Of a stretch of 64,000 nt of DNA, positions 26,095-33,122 are shown piece after piece. Location of the stretch: the NCBI RefSeq assembly GCF_018449655.1, contig NZ_JAAVUX010000019.1, positions 1 through 64,000 of the forward strand, read 5' to 3'. How positions within the stretch are numbered: the stretch's first letter is position 1; the number at the start of each line of letters is the position of its first letter. A program made the position numbers and the translations under genes. The notes beneath the pieces were generated by a model. It saw only the letters and a list, made by a program, of their open reading frames with translations. It ran no database searches and was not told the origin of the DNA. The DNA is from Pseudomonas sp. dw_358. GTDB lineage: Bacteria > Pseudomonadota > Gammaproteobacteria > Pseudomonadales > Pseudomonadaceae.

Positions 26095-27728
26095 GATTGA
26101 TAGTCCAGATTTCCGCCTTCAATGAGGTTATCACTGATGGCGTCCATCCACGTATCGACGATATCGTCATTGTCGTGGCTGTCGTCGGCGCTGAATGCTG
26201 CGAACTCGGCCAGAGCTGTAGGGACCCAATGTGTAGACCCGGCCACCGAGCCGTCGGCGTACAGAGAGTGCTCCAGGCGTTCGCCCTGCTCGTCGTAGGT
26301 GGCCGGGAGGAAGACCTTGCCTGTCTTGATCTGCGGGACCACGTTAAGCGCTCGGACCAGCTTGTTCTGGCCTTCTCCGCGCGGAATCTCCTTGATGGGG
26401 ATCTCTTTGCGCTTCTTCAGGGTGGTGATCAAGCCTTGTCCGGCCTGCTTGTCCTCGATGCCCATGTCGCGGATCGGCATCGGGCGGCGCCGGTCGTAGG
26501 GTTTCCACTTGTCCCACAGCTCGATGGCCTTGGTCAGCAGGTCTTCAGGGTCCCACTTGCCGCGCTCCACATCGAGGATATAGAGGTTGCCGTCGACGCC
26601 CGTGCCCACCAGCGTGAATACGGTGTAGTCGTTGTAATCCGTGACCTTGCCGCTGTTGGTGTCCACGTAGATGGCGCGGTAGACCAGGTGCGGCGCCCGA
26701 GTGTAGGTGCCGAACCAGTCGGTGTTGAAGATTCCACCGGTGAGCAGCGCGGGCTTCTGCTGGTACTGCGAGGTGAACGTGTAGTTGTCACGCTCCCACA
26801 AAGCTACCAGGTCGCCGACATACTCCATCTCCGGCCAGTAGGACCAATAACGTACGCCGCCGACCTCGACCGAGTCGGTGTCCTTGATTGTGTCCCAGCA
26901 CTTGGTGCGCCAGGGTTCGGGCAGGCTGTCCAGATAGTGCTGATCGATCAGGGCCGGTATCCAGATGTGTTTGAACTCGAGGCCCATACCGCCGGACATC
27001 ATGAAGCCCGTGGCATCTGCGGTGTGCAGACGTTGCTGGATGCTCACGACAGGTGTGGCGTTGTCCTTGGACTTGTCACCACGACGTGACCGGATAGTGT
27101 TGGTCAGCATGAGGTTGGCGCTGTTGCGCTTGGTCTCGCTGAACATGTCCACCGGCTTGTTGAAGTCATCCAGCAGGATGCAGCCCGAGAACAGGTCGCC
27201 GAAGTAGCCACCCCGGCCACCGGTGATCTGGCCGCCGGCCGACTTTGACACGGTTTGGCCAATCGAACGGCCGCGTTCGTCAACGATCTCCCACTCTTCT
27301 GCCTGATTGACCCCGAACGAACACGGCCACAGGGCCTGATAAGGCTCGCTGGCGATGATGTCGCGGGTTCGGCGCGAGTTGCGTTTGACCAGTGTGTCAG
27401 CGTACGAGACGTTCAAGTTGCGAAAGCGCTTGAGCTTGCCGTCTCGCACCAGGGTGTTCACGTAAACCGGGAGGTGGACCGAGAAGAACTCGGTCTTGGT
27501 GCCGCCCGGCGGGATGTTGATGATCAGGTTGCGTGGCTGCAGCGTACCGGCGATCAGGTCATCAATGGCCTGGGCCATGTATTCGTGGTGCCAGTTGACC
27601 AACAGCCGGTCGCCTTGGATCAGCTCGAACCAGATGCGGGTGAACGAGAGGAACGAATCCAGCGACATATCCGCCACTGCGACACGGTCGGGGAAGCTCA
27701 AGTCCTCCCATTCGAGTATCGCGCTCAT
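26085..27728 (-). CDS. large terminase subunit
   Basis: The protein has 547 residues. A Walker A-type segment NIPPGGTKT at ~71-79 and Walker B GCILLDDF near 190 form the packaging ATPase. The C-terminal half (AIYVDTNSGK ... VFTLVGTGVDGNLYILDVERGKWDPEDL) is the RNase H-like nuclease. It packages DNA into the prohead through the portal. ATG 27728 lies 2 bp after the small-subunit stop; an in-frame TTG upstream overlaps that stop and is not preferred. Confidence 0.92.
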   Translation of the reverse strand: MSAILEWEDLSFPDRVAVADMSLDSFLSFTRIWFELIQGDRLLVNWHHEYMAQAIDDLIAGTLQPRNLIINIPPGGTKTEFFSVHLPVYVNTLVRDGKLKRFRNLNVSYADTLVKRNSRRTRDIIASEPYQALWPCSFGVNQAEEWEIVDERGRSIGQTVSKSAGGQITGGRGGYFGDLFSGCILLDDFNKPVDMFSETKRNSANLMLTNTIRSRRGDKSKDNATPVVSIQQRLHTADATGFMMSGGMGLEFKHIWIPALIDQHYLDSLPEPWRTKCWDTIKDTDSVEVGGVRYWSYWPEMEYVGDLVALWERDNYTFTSQYQQKPALLTGGIFNTDWFGTYTRAPHLVYRAIYVDTNSGKVTDYNDYTVFTLVGTGVDGNLYILDVERGKWDPEDLLTKAIELWDKWKPYDRRRPMPIRDMGIEDKQAGQGLITTLKKRKEIPIKEIPRGEGQNKLVRALNVVPQIKTGKVFLPATYDEQGERLEHSLYADGSVAGSTHWVPTALAEFAAFSADDSHDNDDIVDTWMDAISDNLIEGGNLDYQSWL

Positions 27729-27730
27729 CG

Positions 27731-28318
27731 TCAAACCTTTTTATTCAGGCGCTCCTGCAACGCTCTGCGGGCGGCAGCGTAGTCGGCTGCAGTGTGGGTT
27801 ACCTGAATCGGCGCCCCGTCCTTGCCGGTGTGCTCCACGCGATCCTTGAACATGCCAAGGTGACGACCGATGTCAACCAGAGCACCTTTCTTGTCATGCA
27901 GCTTGACCTTCAAGCCCTCGCGACCTTCGGAGATCTCCGAGATGGCCGCAGCGGTGTGGTCATCAATGTCGTCAGCGCCGACGAGGCAAAGCCCGTGGTG
28001 GACTTCAATGGTCGGCTCGCCCTCGTCATCAACACCCGTGACGATCTCGGTGTTCCCCCAGCGCACGACCTTGCGGATATCGCTGAAACCGATCTTGGCC
28101 AGCTCGCGAAGCACCATGTCCTGGGTGATCTCGGTACGCCCAGCACGCATCTTCATGCATCTCTCAATGGCGGCCTGAATGTCAACATTTGTCAACATAC
28201 GGTTGCCGATCTGGCGACCCGTCTTAGCGCTGTAGCCCGCACGGATAGCAGCCTGCGTCGCGTTCAGGTCAACCAGGTATTCATCGACGAAGCGCTGCTG
28301 CTTTGCTGTCAGCGCCAT
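27731..28318 (-). CDS. small terminase subunit
   Basis: The protein has 195 residues: MALTAKQQRFVDEYLVDLNATQAAIRAGYSAKTGRQIGNRMLTNVDIQAAIERCMKMR. This is the Terminase_2 helix-turn-helix signature. It recognises the packaging site and passes DNA to TerL. Confidence 0.92.
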   Translation of the reverse strand: MALTAKQQRFVDEYLVDLNATQAAIRAGYSAKTGRQIGNRMLTNVDIQAAIERCMKMRAGRTEITQDMVLRELAKIGFSDIRKVVRWGNTEIVTGVDDEGEPTIEVHHGLCLVGADDIDDHTAAAISEISEGREGLKVKLHDKKGALVDIGRHLGMFKDRVEHTGKDGAPIQVTHTAADYAAARRALQERLNKKV

Positions 28319-28330
28319 AGGTTGAACCTC

Positions 28331-29290
28331 TTATACGATCCCCTCGACGATCTGCCGGCGGATCTCATTGATTTTGTCCAGGTGGTAGTGCTCACGGACG
28401 TGCTCGGCAAGCTGCTGGCCACGCTCCAGGCGGTAGACCTTGTCGTTGACCAGCCTGTCCGTGCATTCCCGCCAGTCGGTGCCGTCCGAGGCGTAGTCCA
28501 CCGCGTCATAGTCGGTGGCGTTCAGGTACGGGTGAACGTCCGACGTGATGATGGGCAGCCCCTTGGCCCCGGCTTCCAGCACCTTCAGGTTTGACTTGCA
28601 GCGGTTGAACTCGGTGTCCACCAGCGGTGCGAGCGCGACGGCGTGGCCGTCGTACAGGCTCATGTAGTCGTCGATGCCGACCTCTGGCTTGTACTTCACG
28701 CCCGGGCCAAACATGCGCTCGATCTTGCGCCACTCCTCCCGCTCGGGGTTGTGCCCGGCGATGGTCAGGTGCTGTTCGTCCACATGGCCTGCGAACTGGC
28801 TCATGTCGTGCCGGTGGGTGGTGCCAGCCACATACACAATGGGTCGATCACTCTCGGTGTCCTGGGACAGGGTGAACTGGCCCTGATCGAACGGCAGCGC
28901 GTTTGGCAGGATCTCGATGCGCTTGGCATACGGGGCCACGGCCTTGGCCAGCTCGGTGTTGGTCACGGTTACCAGATCGGCCAGCATCATCGATTGCTTG
29001 ATGATCTCGGCGATGTTGTTCTTCTTGAACAGCTCATACATCACATGGTGCGGACCCACATCGAAGTGGTCGTCTACGTCACAGATGATCTTGATCCCTG
29101 CCTGCTTCATCGCCATGAGCGAGTGGATGCCATGGGAGGGCTGGCGGTTGAACACGAACACCGGCGCCTTCGGGTCAGCGTTGAGGCGGCCGTAGGGCAT
29201 GATGATTCGATGGAAATCGCAGGAGGTGTACGGCCTGATATCCAGCATCAGGTTGCCACGGCGCGCCACCGGGTTGATCGAGGCGTTCAT
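28331..29290 (-). CDS. GT-B type glycosyltransferase (GT4-like)
   Basis: The protein has 319 residues: IKIICDVDDHFDVGPHHVMYELF, ADLVTVTNTELAKAVAPYAKRIEILPNALPF, and GHAVALAPLVDTEFNRCKSNLKVLEAGAKGLPIITSDVHPY, a GT4-like C-terminal donor-binding region with ...KSNLKVLEAGAKGLP. It overlaps the next glycosyltransferase by ATGA and lies between the Ig-like gene and terminase. Substrate unknown: virion protein, DNA or host surface sugar are all possible. Confidence 0.8.
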   Translation of the reverse strand: MNASINPVARRGNLMLDIRPYTSCDFHRIIMPYGRLNADPKAPVFVFNRQPSHGIHSLMAMKQAGIKIICDVDDHFDVGPHHVMYELFKKNNIAEIIKQSMMLADLVTVTNTELAKAVAPYAKRIEILPNALPFDQGQFTLSQDTESDRPIVYVAGTTHRHDMSQFAGHVDEQHLTIAGHNPEREEWRKIERMFGPGVKYKPEVGIDDYMSLYDGHAVALAPLVDTEFNRCKSNLKVLEAGAKGLPIITSDVHPYLNATDYDAVDYASDGTDWRECTDRLVNDKVYRLERGQQLAEHVREHYHLDKINEIRRQIVEGIV

Positions 29291-29934
29291 TCGGCGTCCT
29301 GGGCAAAGGGGTAGTAAATTTGATCGCCGTTCAGTTCGGCGTAGAGGATGGCGCGATTGGCTTCGATGTAGGCGCCCTTCTCTTCCCCGGTCAGGTTGTG
29401 CACTTGGGTCTGGCCGTACACGTCTTCTGAGTGAATGTAACCGAGGGTTCGGATCGGTGACGGGAAGCCCGTCTTGTTGCCAGCCAGCCCAGAGCGCAGA
29501 GCCCTGAACGTGTAGCCGCTGTCTTCGTGGCCGTAGCGGTCATACCGGGTGTTGTAGAAGCCGACCTCTTCCAGCAGCTTGCGGGTGTACATGGCGAACT
29601 GGACCAGCATGCCGTTCCAGTAGATCACCTCACCTTCCGCACCGGTCATGCCCGCGTGGAAGACATCGGGCAGGCCGAACAGGTGGATGCCGGTCTTCTG
29701 GTGCTGGTCGAGGAAGTAGGCCTCCCAGCCTGGCACCGTCGGGTAGCAGTCGTCGTCGAATACAAAAAATACGTCACAACCCTCCTCGCACAGGTACTTG
29801 AGGACCTGATTGCGCGCGCGGGCTGGGCCTTTGCGTTCGGTGTCGGTGTAGACGTAGAGATGGGAGCCTGGGGCCAGCTTGTAGTCACGGATGGGCCGCA
29901 GGCCCATGGTGATGACGCCTACGCCAACCTTCAT
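29287..29934 (-). CDS. GT-A type glycosyltransferase (GT2-like)
   Basis: The protein has 215 residues: LYVYTDTERKGPARARNQVLKYLCEEGCDVFFVFDDDCYPTVPGWEAYF. The FDDD run is a DxD-type metal/nucleotide-sugar site and PARARNQ is a typical GT2 pocket. ...RYDRYGHEDSGYTFRAL resembles the ED acceptor motif of the family. It is co-translated with the GT-B gene, so the two probably act in sequence. Confidence 0.78.
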   Translation of the reverse strand: MKVGVGVITMGLRPIRDYKLAPGSHLYVYTDTERKGPARARNQVLKYLCEEGCDVFFVFDDDCYPTVPGWEAYFLDQHQKTGIHLFGLPDVFHAGMTGAEGEVIYWNGMLVQFAMYTRKLLEEVGFYNTRYDRYGHEDSGYTFRALRSGLAGNKTGFPSPIRTLGYIHSEDVYGQTQVHNLTGEEKGAYIEANRAILYAELNGDQIYYPFAQDAE

Positions 29935-29963
29935 TGCGAGCTTCCATCAGTGCAGAAAAGAAA

Positions 29964-29981
29964 GCCCGGCGCGAACCGGGC
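29964..29981 (-). terminator. intrinsic terminator before the glycosyltransferases
   Basis: GCCCGG (964-969) pairs with CCGGGC (976-981) and a T-rich tract follows in the leftward direction. It separates the Ig-like gene from the glycosyltransferase pair. Confidence 0.72.
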
Positions 29982-29987
29982 GATGGA

Positions 29988-30347
29988 TCAGACCAGCGCT
30001 TTCAGGAAGGCGATACCGGCCTTGATTTCCTTCAGCGTTTCCAGCTCCAGCTTCTCGATCAGCTCTTCGAGCTTTTCCAGTTCGGTCTTCTGGGCCACGA
30101 CTGGGGTATCCGCGGTGGCAGACAGAGCCGAGGCGGTTACGGTGAAGTTGATGGTGCTGGTCTGGGTGGTATCGGCGACCGAGGTAGCAACAACGGAACC
30201 AGAGCCATCGGCCACGCCAGTCACCAGGCCGGTCGAATCGACAGTCAGGATGGCATCGTTGGACGAGGCGAAGGTTGCCGCTTCGGAAGCGGTGATCAGG
30301 GTAGTGCCACCGATGATCAGGGTGGTGAGCGGTACGGAAACGTTCAT
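29988..30347 (-). CDS. Ig-like (BIG2) domain protein
   Basis: The protein has 119 residues. LIIGGTTLITASEAATFASSNDAILTVDSTGLVTGVADGSGSVVATS is a BIG2-type immunoglobulin-like domain, found as surface decoration on phage heads and tails. A helical tail (TELEKLEELIEKLELETLKEIKAG) follows. It is rich in Ser/Thr and sits beside two glycosyltransferases, so it could be their acceptor (inference). ATG 30347 has AAAGGG 7 nt upstream; ATG 30404 is an in-frame alternative overlapping the preceding gene. Confidence 0.75.
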   Translation of the reverse strand: MNVSVPLTTLIIGGTTLITASEAATFASSNDAILTVDSTGLVTGVADGSGSVVATSVADTTQTSTINFTVTASALSATADTPVVAQKTELEKLEELIEKLELETLKEIKAGIAFLKALV

Positions 30348-30393
30348 AGTTTTGCCCTTTGTGTAGCGCCCGAAGAGCCGGGCGAGGATTGAT

Positions 30394-30621
30394 TTAATGG
30401 TCATGAGGGCCATCCTGCAGTTCGGTTTGCTGAACCACGCGCGCGATGGCGACAGCGATCCCCAGCCCCATGTTCACCGAGGCAAACACCAGAGGATTTA
30501 CGGCGCCTTGAAAGAGCGTCCAGCCGACGGCTGCTGCATTGAGCACCGCTCCAGCCAGCGCCAAGCGCACAGACCACATCTTGTGCCACTGGCTTGCGTT
30601 GTCGATAAGCTGAAGACTCAT
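30394..30621 (-). CDS. small two-helix membrane protein, candidate holin
   Basis: The protein has 75 residues with two membrane segments (VRLALAGAVLNAAAVGWTLFQ and PLVFASVNMGLGIAVAIARVV) and a charged C-terminus, as in small holins (DUF7940-like). It is far from the endolysin, but no better two-helix candidate is near the lysis genes. It overlaps the preceding gene by 4 bp. Confidence 0.6.
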   Translation of the reverse strand: MSLQLIDNASQWHKMWSVRLALAGAVLNAAAVGWTLFQGAVNPLVFASVNMGLGIAVAIARVVQQTELQDGPHDH

Positions 30622-30956
30622 GGCGTCACCTTGTCCACAGCCTTGGCGGCGCTGTCGGCAGCCTCACTGGCTTTGGCGGCCGCAGTGGACGCGTCTTTGG
30701 CGGCCTGCTGAACCACAGGCTGGACTGAGGTGTTGAGGTGGTCGATCTGGTCATGCAGTTCGCGGATACGCTGGCGGTAGCTGTCCGTTTCCTTGTCCTG
30801 CGAGTTCACCAGAATCTGGATGGTGCTGCCCATCGTCGAGGCGCTGTATTGGCTGCCGGCCATCCAGCAACTGATGCCCACAATGAGCAACAGCAGCCAG
30901 CTACCGTGGCCGTCCCAGAATCGACGGGTTCTTGAATGTGTCCGTGGCTCGGTCAT
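30618..30956 (-). CDS. membrane-anchored coiled-coil protein
   Basis: The protein has 112 residues: one membrane segment (SWLLLLIVGISCWMAGSQY), then a charged helix (DSYRQRIRELHDQIDHL) and an Ala/Lys-rich tail (AAKASEAADSAAKAVDK). It could be part of the lysis or superinfection-exclusion set; not recognised. It overlaps both neighbours by 4 bp. Confidence 0.6.
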   Translation of the reverse strand: MTEPRTHSRTRRFWDGHGSWLLLLIVGISCWMAGSQYSASTMGSTIQILVNSQDKETDSYRQRIRELHDQIDHLNTSVQPVVQQAAKDASTAAAKASEAADSAAKAVDKVTP

Positions 30957-31321
30957 GACTGACGCGCTCCTTGGATGGTTTGTTGCAGGTGTGCGACCTG
31001 CTTGCGCAATTCGTCGTTTTGCTCGGCGAGGTGCTTCATTTGCTCCTCAAGCCGGGCGTTTGTTGCATTCTGGTCGGAGAACTTCTGGACTAGGTCGTTG
31101 ATTCGGTCGCTCAGGACGCGGTTTTCAGCGTCGGCTTCCTTACGAAGCGTGCGCTCTTCGGCCAAGGCCTTTTCCAGTCGGTCGATCTCGCGGTTATCAC
31201 CGCGCCGCTCCGACAGGTACTTGCTGATATAGATCGTGCCGCCAAACAGCGCGCAGATACCCCAGCTGACCCAGCCTGCGAGGGTAGTGGGCAGCTTGGT
31301 TACAAGTTCGCTCGGGTCCAT
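30953..31321 (-). CDS. membrane-anchored coiled-coil protein
   Basis: The protein has 122 residues. An N-terminal membrane segment (LAGWVSWGICALFGGTIYISKYL) is followed by ~80 residues of heptad-like coiled coil (NREIDRLEKALAEERTLRKEADAENRVLSDRINDL). ATG 31321 is chosen; the frame runs further upstream into the HicAB control region. It is the first gene on this strand after the HicAB insertion. Confidence 0.6.
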   Translation of the reverse strand: MDPSELVTKLPTTLAGWVSWGICALFGGTIYISKYLSERRGDNREIDRLEKALAEERTLRKEADAENRVLSDRINDLVQKFSDQNATNARLEEQMKHLAEQNDELRKQVAHLQQTIQGARQS

Positions 31322-31365
31322 CAGAAATTCTCGATAGGGCACCGATAATCGGTGAAATAAAGCAC

Positions 31366-31403
31366 CACAAACTTGTTGTGTTACCACAAATATGATGTAT
31401 ACT
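31366..31403 (+). promoter_or_regulatory. hicAB promoter and likely operator
   Basis: A -10 box TATACT (31398-31403) is preceded by TTGTGT (31376-31381). The inverted repeat CACAA-ACTTG-TTGTG (31366-31380) covers the -35 region and is a natural operator for the HicB helix-turn-helix. hicA follows with a strong ribosome site (GGAGG). Confidence 0.6.
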
Positions 31404-31434
31404 GAACACATCAGCAAGACACACAGGAGGGCTG

Positions 31435-31617
31435 ATGAGCGGTAACGAGTTCAAGCGGTGGTTAATTGCCCAAGGGGTAGAGTTTTCAAAGAAGCGCCAA
31501 AAGCACTTCAAGATCTACTACCAAGGCAAGCAAACGATCTTCCCAGATCACGGAGCCAAGGAAATCGGCGAAGGACTTAGGAAGGCAATCATCAAACAAC
31601 TGGGCCTCAAGGATTGA
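31435..31617 (+). CDS. hicA: HicA-type mRNA interferase toxin
   Basis: The protein has 60 residues: FKRWLIAQGVEFSKKRQKHFKIYYQGKQTIFPDHGAKEIGEGLRKAIIKQLGL. This is the HicA fold with the catalytic His (QKH, residue 24). It would cut mRNA when free of its antitoxin. It lies on the strand opposite to the late operon it interrupts, 55 bp before hicB. Confidence 0.88.
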   Translation: MSGNEFKRWLIAQGVEFSKKRQKHFKIYYQGKQTIFPDHGAKEIGEGLRKAIIKQLGLKD

Positions 31618-31672
31618 GGCTCTACCCGCTTGAGCACAGCGTCATCAGCCACACACAGACGAGGTAGGAAAA

Positions 31673-32095
31673 ATGTATAGCTACGCAATTCGGGCTCACG
31701 CAGAAGCGGGGTCGTTCTGGTCTTCGTGCAGGGATATCCCAGAGGCACACAGCGCCGGCGATACCGTGGAAGAGTTAATCGAGAACGCGGTCGAGGGCCT
31801 GGTGTTGGCCTTGACCATCTATGTCGATCAACTGCGCCCCATCCCTCTACCCTCGGTACCTGCTGAGGGCGAGCGCGTTATTCATTTGTCAGCACTGGTG
31901 GCCGCCAAGGTTTCGCTCTGGAACGCCATGCGCGAGAAGAATATGCGAAAGGCCGACCTGATCCGGCTGCTGGGCTCTGCCCAGACCAAGGTTGACCGCC
32001 TCCTGGACTTCGAACATGGCTCGAAGATCGAGCACGTGGAAGCTGCGCTGGCCGCTCTGGGCAAGCGCCTGGCCGTATCGGTGGAAGCGGCGTAA
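31673..32095 (+). CDS. hicB: HicB-type antitoxin
   Basis: The protein has 140 residues. The N-terminal part (YSYAIRAHAEAGSFWSSCRDIPEAHSAGDTVEELIENAVEGLVLALTIY) is a degenerate RNase H-like HicB fold. The C-terminal part (MRKADLIRLLGSAQTKVDRLLDFEHGSKIEHVEAALAALGKRL) is a helix-turn-helix. It neutralises HicA and represses the pair. The ribosome site AGGTAGG precedes the ATG. Confidence 0.87.
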   Translation: MYSYAIRAHAEAGSFWSSCRDIPEAHSAGDTVEELIENAVEGLVLALTIYVDQLRPIPLPSVPAEGERVIHLSALVAAKVSLWNAMREKNMRKADLIRLLGSAQTKVDRLLDFEHGSKIEHVEAALAALGKRLAVSVEAA

Positions 32096-32105
32096 GGAAT
32101 AAAAC

Positions 32106-32123
32106 GCCCGTAGGGATGCGGGC
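32106..32123 (-). terminator. leftward intrinsic terminator beyond com
   Basis: GCCCG (106-110) pairs with CGGGC (119-123), then GTTTTATT in the leftward RNA. It lies between the Com-like gene and the HicAB pair and would stop late transcripts lacking antitermination. Confidence 0.65.
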
Positions 32124-32160
32124 AAAGGTGCAGCGGAGGAAACCGGGGCCGAATGAGGCC

Positions 32161-32325
32161 CTAATTTGGTTGGCTTGATCTGCGTTTGATCGGCGATTGC
32201 TCGGGGCTCTCGGCCCTCACATGATTCAACGTCCTACAGCGGGAACATTTGATCTGGAGCTCGGTAAACTCACCCACGCGGGCGAGAAGCCGGTTGCAAC
32301 GTCCACAGCGGCAATCTTTCAACAT
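32161..32325 (-). CDS. Com-like zinc-binding translational regulator
   Basis: The protein has 54 residues. MLKDCRCGRCNRLLARVGEF is followed by IKCSRCRTLNHVRA: Cys5/Cys7/Cys10 and Cys27/Cys30 match the zinc knuckle of Mu Com, with the NRLLA core typical of the family. In Mu, Com opens the mom mRNA for translation. No mom-like gene is seen here; the next gene on this strand is at 31321. AAGGG lies 9-13 nt before the ATG. Confidence 0.78.
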   Translation of the reverse strand: MLKDCRCGRCNRLLARVGEFTELQIKCSRCRTLNHVRAESPEQSPIKRRSSQPN

Positions 32326-32484
32326 CTGCAAAGCCCTTTGTTTTTCTGCTAGGCTCCGTCCCGCTCGCGCGAGCAGTGGGGGCCTTGGCCGGCTTGCAGC
32401 GTATACCTGCGATCTGGTGGCTCCTGATGGTGTTACAGCACCTTCTTGAGCCGCCCTCTCTTTTCCGTGATCCTGAAACGCGAA

Positions 32485-32509
32485 AGCCCCGCGCTTGGCG
32501 GGGCTTTTT
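32485..32509. terminator. bidirectional terminator between com and tRNA-like element
   Basis: AGCCCCG (485-491) pairs with CGGGGCT (499-505), with T5 on the right and a weaker tract (GCTTTCG) on the left. Between this and the tRNA-like element no gene is convincing. Confidence 0.75.
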
Positions 32510-32607
32510 GTTGTGTGGCGCAGATGGCCGGCACTGATTTCCGGCTTGGGGGTTTCTCGGTTTGCGGGTCCCGGACTTGTGCGATTCGCTGCCCACCGCT
32601 TCTCAGG

Positions 32608-32633
32608 GCATCAGCCTGCGCATTCATCTGCAT
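32608..32633 (-). repeat. 26-bp repeat, copy A (inverted relative to copy B)
   Basis: This 26-bp sequence is identical, on the opposite strand, to 42381-42406. Both copies read MQMNAQAD when translated, but neither sits in a convincing gene. It directly abuts the tRNA-like element here, and a structured leader in the other copy. Confidence 0.8.
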
Positions 32634-32637
32634 CGAA

Positions 32638-32748
32638 ATGCAATCTGCGGTGGGATTCGAACCCACGGGGGGCCGGAGTAGTGGCTTGCATCGCCTCCGA
32701 ACCCTTTAGATGCGTCAACCATAGGCCACTCAGTCACGCAGATTGCAT
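32638..32748 (-). ncRNA. tRNA-like structure with non-canonical anticodon arm
   Basis: A perfect 12-bp inverted repeat closes the element (32638-32649 with 32737-32748). Inside, GTGGG-TTCGAAT-CCCAC is a textbook T arm joined directly to a 7-bp acceptor strand, so the 3' half looks like a tRNA. The rest does not make a normal cloverleaf: AGTGGC/GCCACT and GCATC/GATGC form one long arm with a 16-nt loop, and there is no D arm or 7-nt anticodon loop. CCA is not encoded. It lies in the leader of the predicted late transcript. Confidence 0.55.
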
Positions 32749-32764
32749 ATCGATGAAGACGAAA

Positions 32765-32788
32765 AAGCCCGACGCAATGGCCGGGCTT
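32765..32788 (-). terminator. promoter-proximal late terminator (tR'-like)
   Basis: AAGCCCG (765-771) pairs with CGGGCTT (782-788), followed by five T in the leftward RNA, only ~35-55 nt after the predicted late start. A second pairing (CCCGAC 768-773 with GTCGGG 790-795, then T5) works rightward. Confidence 0.75.
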
Positions 32789-32828
32789 AGTCGGGTTTTT
32801 GCCAGAGGCAAAACTCTAAAGTAACGAA

Positions 32829-32857
32829 ATGATGCCTTCAGCCGGACATTTGGTCAA
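32829..32857 (-). promoter_or_regulatory. predicted late promoter (pR'-like)
   Basis: Leftward, TTGACC (complement 32852-32857) is separated by 17 bp from CATCAT (complement 32829-32834). It lies just past the Q-like gene and its neighbour, and a terminator follows at once, the lambda pR'-tR' arrangement. Confidence 0.55.
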
Positions 32858-32873
32858 TAGCCAAGCAAGAGTA

Positions 32874-33122
32874 TTACTCGGGATCATTTTCAAACCGAAT
32901 TCTGTAATCATAATCCCGATCTGTCCCACCAGCAGCAACGATACGCACACCGTTGAAGGTCTGGCCTTCATCAGATGTACCGAGAATCTGGCTTGCGCCT
33001 GGCTCTGTCATGAGCGCTACCCATGTTGCAGACCTGCCCACGACAATCTCGATCGGAGCATCCGGAAATCTCTTTTGGCGCTCTTCAGCTAACTGGTCCA
33101 GTAAATCGCCTACTTTGCTCAT
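32874..33122 (-). CDS. unknown small phage protein
   Basis: The protein has 82 residues: GDLLDQLAEERQKRFPDAPIEIVVGRSATWVALMTEPGASQILGTSDEGQTFNGVRIVAAGGTDRDYDYRIRF. No family recognised. Last gene of the early leftward operon, overlapping its neighbour by 4 bp. Confidence 0.65.
   Translation of the reverse strand: MSKVGDLLDQLAEERQKRFPDAPIEIVVGRSATWVALMTEPGASQILGTSDEGQTFNGVRIVAAGGTDRDYDYRIRFENDPE

Noticed and set aside
32638..32748. Ordinary tRNA gene
   Set aside because: T arm and acceptor are perfect, but I could not place a D arm or a 5-bp anticodon stem with a 7-nt loop, so no amino acid is assigned.
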